Positions 8,828 through 18,296 of a DNA stretch of 64,000 nt are shown piece after piece; within the stretch, counting starts at the first letter, position 1, and each line of letters begins with the position of its first letter. Origin of the DNA: Spirosoma spitsbergense DSM 19989 (lineage in GTDB: Bacteria > Bacteroidota > Bacteroidia > Cytophagales > Spirosomataceae). The notes below the pieces were generated by a model. It had not been told where the DNA came from. It searched no databases and was given only the letters and a program-made list of their open reading frames with translations. A program made the translations under genes and the position numbers. The stretch is from assembly GCF_000374085.1 (NCBI RefSeq), contig NZ_KB893500.1, positions 1 through 64,000 on the forward strand. Reading direction: 5' to 3'.

Positions 8828-11257
8828 CTACTCCTGACTTGCACCCAACACCATCCGGATTTCATTGTACGTTACGCCCTGCCCAATGCCCTGTACGGCT
8901 TCGCTCAGGGTACCGGGCCTATTCGCGTCGAGGTAATTACGGATTAAGGCAATTCGGCCGGGCGTAAGAATCGCTTCAACGGCCAGCTCCCCCTTACCTA
9001 TGCACTGGGTCAGGTGACTTTCGACGGTGGAAACGGACAGACCGCGTTCGGCAGCTACCTCGGCAACGGTTTTACCCATCTGAAACAGGGCCAGCGTTAG
9101 GGTTGTTGAGGGAATCTTGGACTCTTTTATCGGTTTTTCTTTGGCCGTCGTACTCCGGCTGCCTGCTTTCGGCCGGTCGCCGTACGCCTGGATAATGGCC
9201 AGTACTTCAGCGCCAATCTGCTTTACTTTTGTTTTACCGAACCCTTTGATGGCCAATAGTTCATCCGCAGTGGTCGGTTTGAGTCGTGCCAGTTCAACGA
9301 TGGCCTTTTGCGGTAAAATCAGGTAGGTAGAGGTATCCTTTTCGCCCGCCAGGTCATTCCGCCATTTCATCAGGGCGCCGTACAGACCACCCCGCGCCGA
9401 CCCTTCTTCGGTTTTTGCTGATTGCCGCTCGTGTTTTTTGCGTTCGGGCAGAAAGTCCAGTTCGGCACGATTACGCGCCTGTAAATAAGTCAGCGCTCCA
9501 AAACCCTCCCGGCAGCTTTCAAAGCTACGCAGCTTGCTAAACAGCTCTTTCTCCAGCTCGTCCGTTGCTTCCAGCAGCAACTCGCGCACCTGCTTATTGT
9601 CGCAGTCGGTTGGGAGGGTGTGCAGCAGGGGGAGTAGCTCCTGGCCCAGCACGGTCTGAAAGTAGGCAGCCCCTTTCCGCACGCGCTCCTGCAGTTGGCT
9701 GTTATCTTCGGGTAAGTGCTCCTGCGTAAAGTACGCCGGTAGCTGCTGCAAAAAACGCTGGGTTACATCGCGCACCTTATCGCGCAGGAGGTCGGTAAGC
9801 TGCTGGGTTATGAGCACACAGGCCGGGGCCAGGCTACTAGTGTGCTCGTTCACTACCCGGCGACATCGGTACAGCAGGGAATTGGCCCGTTCAAACGAAA
9901 ACATGTCCTGAAGCAGGGTTTGCTGGTTGGTTCGCTTCGACTCGTGTAGCTGTTGCTGGGTAGGGATATGCTGCTGCACTTCTTCGTGGAAATCCTCCAG
10001 CGTCTGCTCCGTTTTGATGCTGCGCGACGGGATAGGCGCGCGCAGAACCAGCCCATTCAGGGTTTTGCAGCGGCTGAGGGCCACGTACACCTGCCCGTGC
10101 GCAAACGCTCCCGACGCATCAATAATGGCTTTCTCGAACGTTAGTCCCTGGCTTTTATGAATCGTAATGGCCCAAGCCAGCTTAAGCGGAAACTGCCGGA
10201 AAGTACCAATGGGCTCTGCTTTGATTTCTTTCGTAGACGGGTCGAGGCTATACCGGATGTTGCTCCAGTCAGCCGGATACACCTCAATATCCTCACCGCC
10301 ACTATCGACGACAATAACGTCATCGTCAATGTCCGTTATCCGGCCTATTTTACCGTTGTAATACCGTTTGTCGCGCGATATATCGTTTTTAATAAACATT
10401 ACCTGAGCCCCCACTTTTAGCTCAAGACGCTCTTCGGTAGGGTAGGCGTGGGCGGGAAAATCGCCTTCAACGGTGGCCGTAAAGGTGCGGGGTTTCGCTT
10501 TCAGAGCCGCTAACTTCTGACTGTTAATCTGCTGGGCCGTATGGTTATGCGTGGAGAGGGTAATGTAGCCTTCCGTGTCGCTGGGCGAGAAATCAGGAAT
10601 GTAACGCTTGTTTAAATCAGCCAACTGGTCGGGAGTGATGGTCTTCTCCCGGATGCTGTTGAGCAGGTTAATGAACCGCTGGTCGGACTGGCGGTAAATA
10701 TGGGTTAACTCAATGGACACGTAAGGGGTTTGCCGCAGGGCTTTGCTGCCGAAGAAGTAACCCGTCTGGTAGTACGGTCGCAGCAAAGCCCACTCCTCAT
10801 CCCGAATAACGGGCGGCAGCTGCTGCATATCGCCGATGAGCAGCAGCTGAACGCCCCCAAACGGCTGCCCGCTGTTCCGATACTGGCGGAGTATCTCATC
10901 AATACCGTCGAGGACATCGGCCCGCACCATACTGATTTCGTCAATCACCAGCAGGTCGAGAGTGCGGAGAAGGTTTATTTTCTCCCGGTTGAACTTCCGC
11001 CCCTCCCGCTGGGTAGCGCCCGGCACCAGCGGCCCGAACGGTAGCTGAAACAGGGAGTGAATGGTAACGCCCCCGGCATTGATAGCTGCCACGCCCGTGG
11101 GTGCCACCACGGCCAGCCGCTTGCCACTTAGCTGCTTAACCTGGTGCAGAAACGTCGTTTTACCCGTTCCGGCTTTGCCCGTCAGGAAAATGTTTCGGTT
11201 CGTATGCAGAACAAAATTGTGGGCGAGTTCCAGTTTCTCGTTTACGGGAGTGGACAT
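8828..11257 (-). CDS. PIF1/RecD-like DNA helicase with HRDC and C-terminal HTH domains
   Basis: 809 residues. The N-terminal P-loop GKAGTGKTT (residues 27-35), Walker B LLVIDEISMV and the helicase motif region WAITIHKSQGLTFEKAIID mark a superfamily 1B PIF1-type helicase, the latter near residues 355-385. The middle (about 440-620) is helical. An HRDC-like domain follows (LMKWRNDLAGE to FGKTKVKQIGAEVLAII). At the C-terminus is a helix-turn-helix domain of the HTH_40 type seen in RecQ-like proteins (GKTVAEVAAERGLSVSTVESHL). This order of domains recurs in Bacteroidota. It probably acts in DNA repair or replication restart. The gene is divergent from the ethanolamine permease. Confidence 0.88.
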   Translation of the reverse strand: MSTPVNEKLELAHNFVLHTNRNIFLTGKAGTGKTTFLHQVKQLSGKRLAVVAPTGVAAINAGGVTIHSLFQLPFGPLVPGATQREGRKFNREKINLLRTLDLLVIDEISMVRADVLDGIDEILRQYRNSGQPFGGVQLLLIGDMQQLPPVIRDEEWALLRPYYQTGYFFGSKALRQTPYVSIELTHIYRQSDQRFINLLNSIREKTITPDQLADLNKRYIPDFSPSDTEGYITLSTHNHTAQQINSQKLAALKAKPRTFTATVEGDFPAHAYPTEERLELKVGAQVMFIKNDISRDKRYYNGKIGRITDIDDDVIVVDSGGEDIEVYPADWSNIRYSLDPSTKEIKAEPIGTFRQFPLKLAWAITIHKSQGLTFEKAIIDASGAFAHGQVYVALSRCKTLNGLVLRAPIPSRSIKTEQTLEDFHEEVQQHIPTQQQLHESKRTNQQTLLQDMFSFERANSLLYRCRRVVNEHTSSLAPACVLITQQLTDLLRDKVRDVTQRFLQQLPAYFTQEHLPEDNSQLQERVRKGAAYFQTVLGQELLPLLHTLPTDCDNKQVRELLLEATDELEKELFSKLRSFESCREGFGALTYLQARNRAELDFLPERKKHERQSAKTEEGSARGGLYGALMKWRNDLAGEKDTSTYLILPQKAIVELARLKPTTADELLAIKGFGKTKVKQIGAEVLAIIQAYGDRPKAGSRSTTAKEKPIKESKIPSTTLTLALFQMGKTVAEVAAERGLSVSTVESHLTQCIGKGELAVEAILTPGRIALIRNYLDANRPGTLSEAVQGIGQGVTYNEIRMVLGASQE

Positions 11258-11438
11258 GAGCTAAAGCTACGATGAATTCACAAAGGTAACAGTTCTGCAA
11301 AGATGGTTTTACGTTTGCACGCTGCCCGGACAAATGAAAGCGAAACGAGAGCTGTGTTTGCACGGGTTAAGTTCGTATGTTGCAGTACTATCAGGTTCAG
11401 CCACCTTTCTGTTCTTCTGCCCGTAGTCTGTCTTAACC

Positions 11439-12767
11439 ATGCCTGACCAATCCGCTCCGGTTCTCAAAAAAGTATTGACACCCGTTCACTTGTGGGCTAT
11501 TGGCGTCGGCCTGGTAATTTCGGGCGAGTATTTCGGCTGGAACTACGGCTGGGGCGTGGCCGGCACGGTGGGGTTGCTGATCGCCACGCTCTTCATCATT
11601 ATCCTGTACATCACCTTTATTTTCAGTTTTACCGAACTCACCACGGCCATCCCGAATGCGGGCGGGCCGTTTTCATATGCGTTGCAGGCATTTGGGCCAT
11701 TCGGCGCTTTAATGGCCGGATACGCAACCCTGATTGAGTTTCTGTTCGCTACCCCTGCCATTGCGCTGGCGCTGGGTAGTTACGTGCATTTTCTGTACCC
11801 GGCGGTACCCGTGGTGTGGTGTTCGGCGGGGTCGTTTGTGGTATTTACCGCCATAAATCTGCTGGGCATCAAAGAAGCGGCCTGGTTTTCACTGATTATC
11901 ACCCTTATCGCCATTGCCGAACTGCTGGTTTTTATAGGCGTTGTGTATCCCTACACCCGTTTCGACACCTTTATGCATAATCCCATGCCATTCGGCTGGT
12001 CGGGGGTGTTTGCGGCACTGCCATTTGCCATCTGGCTGTTCGTTTGTCTGGAAGGTATCGCCATGGTAGCGGAGGAAGTGAAAGAAGGAAAAAATGCCAT
12101 TGCCAAGGGCTATATCTCGGCGGTGCTGACGCTGGCTTTTCTGGCCCTGACCGTCATGATCAGCGTGGGCGGTGTCACCAACTGGGAAAACCTCGACCAC
12201 CTCGACTACCCCATGCCCGAAGCTATTGCTATTGTACTCGGTCGGCAAAATCCACTCACCAAATTCTTCACCAGTGTAGGGCTTTTCGGACTGATTGCTT
12301 CGTTTCACGGGATTATTATTAGTTATTCCCGACAAATTTTTGCGCTGGCCCGTGCCGGTTATCTGCCCTACGGCCTATCGACCGTAAGTCCGAAGCGTCA
12401 GGTACCGTACCGGGCGTTACTGGCAGGAGCCATCTTTGGCACACTAGCCCTCATAAGTCTGGATACCAGCAAATTAGTTATCCTGTCGACCATTGGCGCG
12501 GTGGTAGTGTATATTGTCAGTATGCTATCATTATTCCGTCTCCGGCAAACCCAGCCTGACCTACCCCGGTCGTTTAAAGCGCCCTTTTATCCCGTATTTC
12601 CAGCCATTGCGCTGGGCATGGCGATTGTGACGATGGTGGCAATGGGTTATTTTTATACTAAATTAAGCGGGCTGTTTTTCGCTGGCTTCGGCGCGATTGC
12701 CGGTCTGTTTTATGCCTCTGTCCGCTACCGGAAACACCGGCAGGGGCAGGATACCAACGTAGTATAG
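11439..12767 (+). CDS. eat: Ethanolamine permease, APC superfamily
   Basis: 442 residues with about twelve membrane helices. The N-terminus LTPVHLWAIGVGLVISGEYFGWNYGW is characteristic of the Eat/ethanolamine permease branch of amino acid-polyamine-organocation transporters. The GWNYGW motif and LEGIAMVAEEVKEGKNAIAKGY loop both fit. The gene sits 11 bp before eutB, and that context is the main reason for naming ethanolamine as the substrate. No cobalamin riboswitch-like sequence is visible in the 180 bp upstream. The symbol follows usage for the Rhodococcus and Pseudomonas permease. Confidence 0.85.
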   Translation: MPDQSAPVLKKVLTPVHLWAIGVGLVISGEYFGWNYGWGVAGTVGLLIATLFIIILYITFIFSFTELTTAIPNAGGPFSYALQAFGPFGALMAGYATLIEFLFATPAIALALGSYVHFLYPAVPVVWCSAGSFVVFTAINLLGIKEAAWFSLIITLIAIAELLVFIGVVYPYTRFDTFMHNPMPFGWSGVFAALPFAIWLFVCLEGIAMVAEEVKEGKNAIAKGYISAVLTLAFLALTVMISVGGVTNWENLDHLDYPMPEAIAIVLGRQNPLTKFFTSVGLFGLIASFHGIIISYSRQIFALARAGYLPYGLSTVSPKRQVPYRALLAGAIFGTLALISLDTSKLVILSTIGAVVVYIVSMLSLFRLRQTQPDLPRSFKAPFYPVFPAIALGMAIVTMVAMGYFYTKLSGLFFAGFGAIAGLFYASVRYRKHRQGQDTNVV

Positions 12768-12778
12768 ACGCGTAGAAA

Positions 12779-14161
12779 ATGGGGTATTCCTGTACCATCG
12801 GCCACTTTACGTACCGCTTTGCCGACCTTAAAACGATTTTGGCAAAGGCCAGTCCGCTGCGGTCGGGTGATGGCCTGGCGGGGCTGGTGGCAGATAGCTA
12901 CGAAGAACGCGTGGCGGCACAAATAGCCCTGGCCGATGTACCGCTCACCCAGTTTCTGAACGAAACTGTCATTCCCTACGAGACCGACGACGTTACCCGC
13001 CTGATCATTGATACGCACGATGCCGCTGCGCTGGCTACCATCAGCCACTTCACCGTGGGCGACCTGCGCGACTGGCTGCTGAGTGATGACGCTGATACCG
13101 CTGCACTACGGGCACTATCACCCGGACTGACGCCCGAAATGGTGTCCGCCGTGTCAAAACTGATGCGAAATCAGGAGCTGATTCTGGTCGCAAAAAAGAT
13201 ACAGGTAGTGACCCGGTTTCGCAATACGATAGGTTTACCCGGGCATTTATCCGTTCGGTTACAGCCGAATCACCCCACCGACGATGCTAAGGGAATTGCG
13301 GCCAGCATCATCGACGGATTACTGTACGGCAGTGGCGACGCCATGATTGGCATTAACCCCGCCACCGATAGCCCGGCCACGACCGCGCGTCTGCTGCACA
13401 TGCTGGATGATGTGCGGGAACGCTTTGCTATCCCGACCCAAAACTGTGTGCTCAGCCACATCACTACTACGCTGGAACTCATCAACCAGCAGGTACCGGT
13501 CGATCTGATTTTTCAGTCCATCGCGGGTACCCAACAGGCCAATGCCAGCTTTGGTGTAACGCTTCCCTTATTGCAGGAAGCCTACGAAGCGGGTCTTTCG
13601 CTCAAACGGGGTACGCTGGGTAACAACCTGATGTATTTCGAGACGGGTCAGGGAAGTGCGCTGTCGTCTGGTGGGCATCACGGCGTTGACCAGCAAACCT
13701 GCGAGGTACGGGCCTACGCCGTTACCCGGCACTACAATCCCTTTTTGGTGAACTCGGTGGTTGGGTTTATCGGCCCCGAATACCTGTTCGATGGGAAGCA
13801 GATTATCCGGGCGGGGCTGGAAGACCATTTCTGCGGCAAACTGATGGGACTGCCAATGGGTATGGACATTTGCTATACCAACCACGCCCAGGCCGACCAG
13901 GACGACATGGATACGCTGTTGACGCTATTGGGCGTGGCCGGTGTCAATTTCATTATGGGGGTTCCCGGTGCCGACGATATTATGCTGCACTACCAGTCCA
14001 CGTCGTTCCACGATGCGCTCTATCTGCGCCGGGTACTGGGCCTGCGTCCGGCTCCCGAATTTGAGGAGTGGCTGCTGCGACAGGGAATTATCGATAATCA
14101 GGGAAATCGACTCTCCGGTGGCCTTCAGAAACAGCTTTACGCAGCCCTCCTTCCGGCATGA
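12779..14161 (+). CDS. eutB: Ethanolamine ammonia-lyase, large subunit
   Basis: 460 residues, the usual EutB length. The start MGYSCTIGHFTYRFADLKTILAKASPLRSGD and internal regions such as FNETVIPYETDDVTRLI-like sequence and the barrel strands up to GVPGADDIMLHYQSTSFHD are diagnostic. EutB carries the active site, where adenosylcobalamin-dependent radical chemistry turns ethanolamine into acetaldehyde and ammonia in the cytoplasm. Its stop overlaps the eutC start (ATGA at 14158-14161), showing translational coupling. No EutA reactivase, shell proteins or acetaldehyde dehydrogenase occur nearby. Confidence 0.93.
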   Translation: MGYSCTIGHFTYRFADLKTILAKASPLRSGDGLAGLVADSYEERVAAQIALADVPLTQFLNETVIPYETDDVTRLIIDTHDAAALATISHFTVGDLRDWLLSDDADTAALRALSPGLTPEMVSAVSKLMRNQELILVAKKIQVVTRFRNTIGLPGHLSVRLQPNHPTDDAKGIAASIIDGLLYGSGDAMIGINPATDSPATTARLLHMLDDVRERFAIPTQNCVLSHITTTLELINQQVPVDLIFQSIAGTQQANASFGVTLPLLQEAYEAGLSLKRGTLGNNLMYFETGQGSALSSGGHHGVDQQTCEVRAYAVTRHYNPFLVNSVVGFIGPEYLFDGKQIIRAGLEDHFCGKLMGLPMGMDICYTNHAQADQDDMDTLLTLLGVAGVNFIMGVPGADDIMLHYQSTSFHDALYLRRVLGLRPAPEFEEWLLRQGIIDNQGNRLSGGLQKQLYAALLPA

Positions 14162-14943
14162 ACAAGCAAAAAAAGACAGGGCTGGAATCTGATGAGTGGG
14201 ACGCGCTGAAGGCCTATACCGACGCCCGTATTGCGTTGGGAAAAACGGGCGTTTCCATTCCACTTAGGGAGTCATTGCGGTTCCGGCTGGCCCACGCCCA
14301 CGCGAAGGATGCTGTTTACTCCCGGCTGAATATAGCCAGTCTGGAGGATGATCTGGCTCCAACGGGCCTGCCGATTTGTGCCGTTCATAGTCAGGCCGAA
14401 AATCGGGATACGTACCTGCAACGCCCTGATTTAGGTCGACTGCTGGATGAGCCTTCCGCGAAACGGTTACAGGGACTCAACAGCACACCCGCAGACATTA
14501 GCCTTATCGTGGCCGATGGCCTGTCGGCTACGGCCATCCATAAAAACGCGGTTCTGGTGGTTAATTTACTGGTTGAGCAGGTCCGAAGAGCGGGGTATTC
14601 ACTGGCTCCTGTTGTACTGGTCGAGCAGGGCCGGGTAGCTATCACCGATGCCATCGGCGCATTGTTGCAGCCCCGGCTGGCTATCCTGCTGGTTGGCGAA
14701 CGGCCGGGCCTAAGTTCCTTCGACAGCATGGGCGCCTACATTACCTACGCCCCCCAACCCGGCCTGACCGATGAACGCCGAAATTGTCTCTCTAACATTC
14801 GGGAACAGGGATTAACGCCCATCATGGCCGTCAACAAACTTATGTATATTATCGAAACAGCCTTCCGGTTAAAACTTACGGGAGTGGAATTGAAAGATAA
14901 CGGTGGACTGGCGGCTGGTGAAGTGCCTAAGGAACTTGAGTAA
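14158..14943 (+). CDS. eutC: Ethanolamine ammonia-lyase, small subunit
   Basis: 261 residues. Conserved EutC features include the N-terminal DARIALGKTGVSIPLRESLRFRLAHAHAKDAV, the strand VADGLSATAIHKNA and the GERPGLSSFDSMGAYITYAP segment near the cobalamin. EutC completes the B12-binding site of the EutBC enzyme. It overlaps eutB by 4 bp and is the last gene of the eat-eutB-eutC unit, followed by a bidirectional terminator at 14976. The lysine-rich N-terminus MNKQKKTGLESDEWDAL replaces the longer N-terminal arm of some enterobacterial EutC proteins. Confidence 0.93.
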   Translation: MNKQKKTGLESDEWDALKAYTDARIALGKTGVSIPLRESLRFRLAHAHAKDAVYSRLNIASLEDDLAPTGLPICAVHSQAENRDTYLQRPDLGRLLDEPSAKRLQGLNSTPADISLIVADGLSATAIHKNAVLVVNLLVEQVRRAGYSLAPVVLVEQGRVAITDAIGALLQPRLAILLVGERPGLSSFDSMGAYITYAPQPGLTDERRNCLSNIREQGLTPIMAVNKLMYIIETAFRLKLTGVELKDNGGLAAGEVPKELE

Positions 14944-14975
14944 GAAACATTAGCTGATTTAACCTTCTATTGGTA

Positions 14976-15015
14976 TTTTTCTGTCATTCCTCCTGACGTC
15001 GGAATGACAGAAAAA
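14976..15015. terminator. Bidirectional terminator between eutC and ygiQ
   Basis: TTTTTCTGTCATTCC (14976-14990) and GGAATGACAGAAAAA (15001-15015) form a perfect 15-bp stem with T runs on both strands. It lies between two convergent genes. Confidence 0.85.
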
Positions 15016-15023
15016 CGTTGATT

Positions 15024-16922
15024 TCATGACCGCTTCTTCCGGTCGGAATAATGCCTTGATTTATTCGGCTTATCGGTATTTTCTGATTTTGGAGCACCCA
15101 GCAATCGCTCGGCCAAATCAGGACGATTGAGTTTGGCCAGCCGGTTCCGAATCCAGTTTTTGTATTCGGGTTTGTACCAGAAGAAGTAGTTGTTCTGGGT
15201 CTGCTTTTCTTCCCGCGTTTTGGCCGTTTTAACTGGCTTCAGCGTATACGGATGAACGCCGGAATAGTAGATAACCTCGGCCACCGTCATGGGCGTGGGC
15301 GTAAAGTCCTGCACCTGCTCCAGTTCGAAACCCAAATCCTTGGTTTCGGCGGCCAGATTGGCCATATCCTGCTCCTCGCAGCCGGGATGCGACGAAATGA
15401 AGTACGGAATCAGCGGTTGCTTCAGGTTGTGCTTCTCTTGAATGGTATCGTACTTTTTCTTGAATAGCTTAAAATATTTGAACGAGGGCTTCCGCATCAC
15501 CCGAAGGGTATCATCCGACGTATGTTCAGGAGCTACTTTCAAGCGACCCGATACGTGGCGCGTAACGAGTTGCTCCATGTATTCATCGTGGTTGCCATCG
15601 GCATTGTTCTTGTTAAAATCGTCCACCAGCAGATCGTAGCGAACGCCGGAGCCAACGAATGCTTTTTTGATGGCGGGGTTAGCATCGACCTTTTTGTATA
15701 ACTCCGTCATCGGTTTGTGCGAGGTGTCGAGATTGGAGCAGATGACCGGGTGAATACAGCTCGGACTCTGGCAGCGGGCACAGATCGACTCGTCTTTACC
15801 CTTCATCTTGTACATATTGGCCGACGGGCCACCCAGGTCCGAAATATACCCTTTAAACTCCGGGTGTTTTGTAATCTCGTCCACTTCCTTCAGCACCGAT
15901 GCTTCGCTCCGAGAGGCCACGAATTTGCCCTGATGCGCCGAGATGGTGCAGAAACTACAGCCGCCAAAGCAGCCCCGGTGCATATTGACCGAGAACTTGA
16001 TCATGTCGTAGGCCGGAATGGGTCCCCGTTTTTTATACTTCGGGTGGGGCATGCGGGTGTAGGGCAGGTCGAACGACTTGTCAATTTCAGCCTCCTCCAT
16101 CGTCTTGAACGGCGGGTTGATCACCAGCACCTGGTCGCCCACTTTTTGTAGAATCCGGTTTGCCTGCCACTTATTCGACTCCACTTCAACGATCTTGAAA
16201 TTAGCCGCGTACCTTATTTTATCCTCCAGGCAAACCTCATGGCTCGCCAGTTCCACCGAATCCCAGTTGTTGTGGTCCCGCAGTGGCGTGCTGGCATCGT
16301 GCAAAAAAGCCACCTGATTGATATTCTGCATCGACGAAAAAGGCACTCCTTTCCGGGCCAGTTTCAGAATTTCGCGCAGGGGCTGCTCGCCCATACCGTA
16401 CACCAGCATATCGGCCCCGGCATCGACCAGAATGGACGGCATCAACCGGTCCTGCCAGTAATCATAATGCGTTACCCGGCGCAAGGAAGCTTCTATTCCG
16501 CCTAGCAGTACGGGTACATCGGGGTACAGTTCTTTCAGGATTTTGGTGTAGACGATGGTCGCGTAATCGGGCCGGAAACCAGCCTCGCCACCGGGCGTAT
16601 AGGAATCGTTGGAACGCAGCCGTTTGTTGGCCGTATAGTGATTCACCATCGAGTCCATACACCCCGCCGTGACGCCGAAAAAGTACTTTGGCTTGCCGAA
16701 TTTCTTGAAATCGCGCAGGTCATCTTTCCAGTTGGGCTGGGCAATGATGGCCACACGGAACCCCTCACTTTCCATGATGCGCCCAATGACAGCGGTACCA
16801 AAAGCAGGGTGGTCGACGTAGGCATCGCCCGAAACCAGCACGATATCTACTTCATCCCAACCTCGTTTCTCGACTTCTTTCATCGTGAGCGGCAACCAGT
16901 CGGTAAGGGGTCTTTCTAACAT
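15024..16922 (-). CDS. ygiQ: YgiQ family radical SAM protein
   Basis: 632 residues. The N-terminal domain begins PLTDWLPLTMKEVEKRGWDEVDIVLVSGDAYVDHP, typical of YgiQ/UPF0313. The radical-SAM cluster motif is Cys318-x3-Cys322-x2-Cys325 within HRGCFGGCSFCTIS. A further Cys-rich segment (CARCQSPSCIHPVIC) follows, as in the family. The C-terminal tail after residue 590 is basic and low in complexity. The reaction is not established for the family. The gene stands alone between the eutC terminator and the AraC-type regulator. Confidence 0.9.
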   Translation of the reverse strand: MLERPLTDWLPLTMKEVEKRGWDEVDIVLVSGDAYVDHPAFGTAVIGRIMESEGFRVAIIAQPNWKDDLRDFKKFGKPKYFFGVTAGCMDSMVNHYTANKRLRSNDSYTPGGEAGFRPDYATIVYTKILKELYPDVPVLLGGIEASLRRVTHYDYWQDRLMPSILVDAGADMLVYGMGEQPLREILKLARKGVPFSSMQNINQVAFLHDASTPLRDHNNWDSVELASHEVCLEDKIRYAANFKIVEVESNKWQANRILQKVGDQVLVINPPFKTMEEAEIDKSFDLPYTRMPHPKYKKRGPIPAYDMIKFSVNMHRGCFGGCSFCTISAHQGKFVASRSEASVLKEVDEITKHPEFKGYISDLGGPSANMYKMKGKDESICARCQSPSCIHPVICSNLDTSHKPMTELYKKVDANPAIKKAFVGSGVRYDLLVDDFNKNNADGNHDEYMEQLVTRHVSGRLKVAPEHTSDDTLRVMRKPSFKYFKLFKKKYDTIQEKHNLKQPLIPYFISSHPGCEEQDMANLAAETKDLGFELEQVQDFTPTPMTVAEVIYYSGVHPYTLKPVKTAKTREEKQTQNNYFFWYKPEYKNWIRNRLAKLNRPDLAERLLGAPKSENTDKPNKSRHYSDRKKRS

Positions 16923-16941
16923 GCGTACGTAAGGTTATATA

Positions 16942-16974
16942 CCAGAAAAACAGTGAATACGAAAAATGATTCAC
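16942..16974 (-). terminator. Possible terminator downstream of the AraC regulator
   Basis: Read on the minus strand, AGTGAAT (16968-16974) pairs with ATTCACT (16952-16958) and is followed by GTTTTTC. The 7-bp stem is short, and the site also lies just upstream of ygiQ, so it may instead belong to that gene's promoter region. Confidence 0.35.
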
Positions 16975-17144
16975 TAGCGGGTCATTTATCATGGGTTAAC
17001 TGTCCAATTAGGCCGACGACTATGCCGATAGCACATACACAGGCACCCCTGAATCTCCCGGAGGGAATTTAATTCAAGTTTGAACAAAGCCCGGCACCGG
17101 CTGCCTGGCCTTCTGCCCCCGTCTGTGAACTGGTATCCGTACAG

Positions 17145-18053
17145 TTACCCTGGATCCCGTTTCTTTGCTACCATCAACCGAGTGGCCTGTTCCCTGAACT
17201 GCCTGGGCGATACGCCCACCTGCTTTTTAAACAGGCGGGAAAAATAACTGATATCGTCGAAGTTCAGCAGGTACGAAATCTCGGAAATAGAATAGGACGA
17301 ATGGTGCAGATACCGCTGCGCTTCCAGCAAAATGGCCTCCTGAATGGTTTGCAACGTCGATTTACCCACAATCGACCGGCATACCCGGTTCAGGTGAACA
17401 GCGGTAATGCCCACCATGCGGGCATAGTCTGTAATGGTCAGTCGGTGCAGCAGGTTTTCTTTTACCAGTTGCTGAAACTGCCGGAAATACTGGAGACTCC
17501 GGTTGTCCACGGCCATCGCGTCAGCCGCTTGCCGGTGGACCAGCCGATACACATTGACCAGCAGTAAACTTAAGCAGGCTTGCAGGGAAACCATACGCTC
17601 GGGTAGATTGGCGTATAATTCCCGGTGTACCTGCCAGGCCAGGGCGGCTAGTTGCCGAAACGTCTCCTGATCCTGACCAGCCCGAATCAACTGCATTCGG
17701 CCCAGTTCCAGCAGCACGGACGGTGAGTTGCGAAACAGGCTTTCCGGGTAGGAATCCGCCAGCGAAATAACCACTCCTGTAACGTCCGGACTAAACACGT
17801 ACCCGTGCAGAACATCCACCGGCATGGTAATCAGGCAGGGTTCTTTCAGCGAGATGGTTTGCGAACCCGCCGTAAACTCAGCCGCTCCGGATTCAATCAG
17901 CACAATCTGAAACAAATTGGTGTGTCTGTGCGGACTAATAACCCAGCCATATTGCTTGCATCGGGTTTCGTGTAGTTCACTATGCACAAAATCCGGCAGG
18001 CGGGGCTCGTATTTCTCGCCGTATAGGCCGTAAGTGGCTAATGTAGTATTCAT
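17145..18053 (-). CDS. AraC-family regulator, PobR-type, of the 4-hydroxybenzoate/protocatechuate cluster
   Basis: About 302 residues from the ATG at 18053 (the frame opens at 18077). MNTTLATYGLYGE followed by PDFVHSEL and SPHRHTNLFQI resembles the start of PobR-type AraC proteins. Residues 20-110 are a cupin ligand-binding domain. Residues 190-300 are the double HTH, with ITDYARMVGITAVHLNRVCRSIVGKSTLQTI and SISEISYLLNFDDISYFSRLFKKQVGVSPRQF. It is divergent from pcaH, and pobA lies in the facing operon, so a role in sensing 4-hydroxybenzoate or protocatechuate is inferred. Candidate operator repeats lie at 18085 and 18279. Confidence 0.82.
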   Translation of the reverse strand: MNTTLATYGLYGEKYEPRLPDFVHSELHETRCKQYGWVISPHRHTNLFQIVLIESGAAEFTAGSQTISLKEPCLITMPVDVLHGYVFSPDVTGVVISLADSYPESLFRNSPSVLLELGRMQLIRAGQDQETFRQLAALAWQVHRELYANLPERMVSLQACLSLLLVNVYRLVHRQAADAMAVDNRSLQYFRQFQQLVKENLLHRLTITDYARMVGITAVHLNRVCRSIVGKSTLQTIQEAILLEAQRYLHHSSYSISEISYLLNFDDISYFSRLFKKQVGVSPRQFREQATRLMVAKKRDPG

Positions 18054-18084
18054 AACAGCGGGTAAATTACCAATCATTTCCCTG

Positions 18085-18102
18085 TTTTTGTCCGTTTCGC
18101 CA
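18085..18102 (+). promoter_or_regulatory. Candidate AraC-type operator, copy 1
   Basis: TTTTTGTCCGTTTCGCCA lies 31 bp upstream of the regulator's likely ATG. It matches the copy at 18279-18296 at 16 of 18 positions, in the same orientation. A nearby inverted partial copy (GACAAAAAA, 18114-18122) follows. An 18-bp direct repeat in a divergent promoter is what an AraC-type activator would use; binding is inferred. Confidence 0.5.
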
Positions 18103-18278
18103 TGTTTGGATTAGACAAAAAAGGCTCTGGTCGGGTCCTGACAACGGGTTTACTAACCGGAATCCTTTACTGAAATCACCTGTCAATCATCCCTTTAGAG
18201 AATAAAAATCCATGATCTTGCCTGATTCCCCAATAAGTAAATTTTATCTATTTTTAATTATGTTTGTTTTGTGCTGGT

Positions 18279-18296
18279 TTTTTGTCCGATTTGCCA
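18279..18296 (+). promoter_or_regulatory. Candidate AraC-type operator, copy 2, upstream of pcaH
   Basis: TTTTTGTCCGATTTGCCA is the second copy of the 18-bp motif, 110 bp before the pcaH start. It lies just upstream of TACTTTTA (18319-18326), a near match to the Bacteroidota -7 element, which is where an activator site would be expected. Another TAnnTTTG match, TATGTTTG, is at 18259-18266. Which promoter is used cannot be decided from sequence. Confidence 0.5.

Noticed and set aside
11258-11438. Cobalamin riboswitch upstream of the ethanolamine genes
   Set aside because: I looked for the B12-box and typical helices, since the pathway needs B12, and found none in 180 bp.
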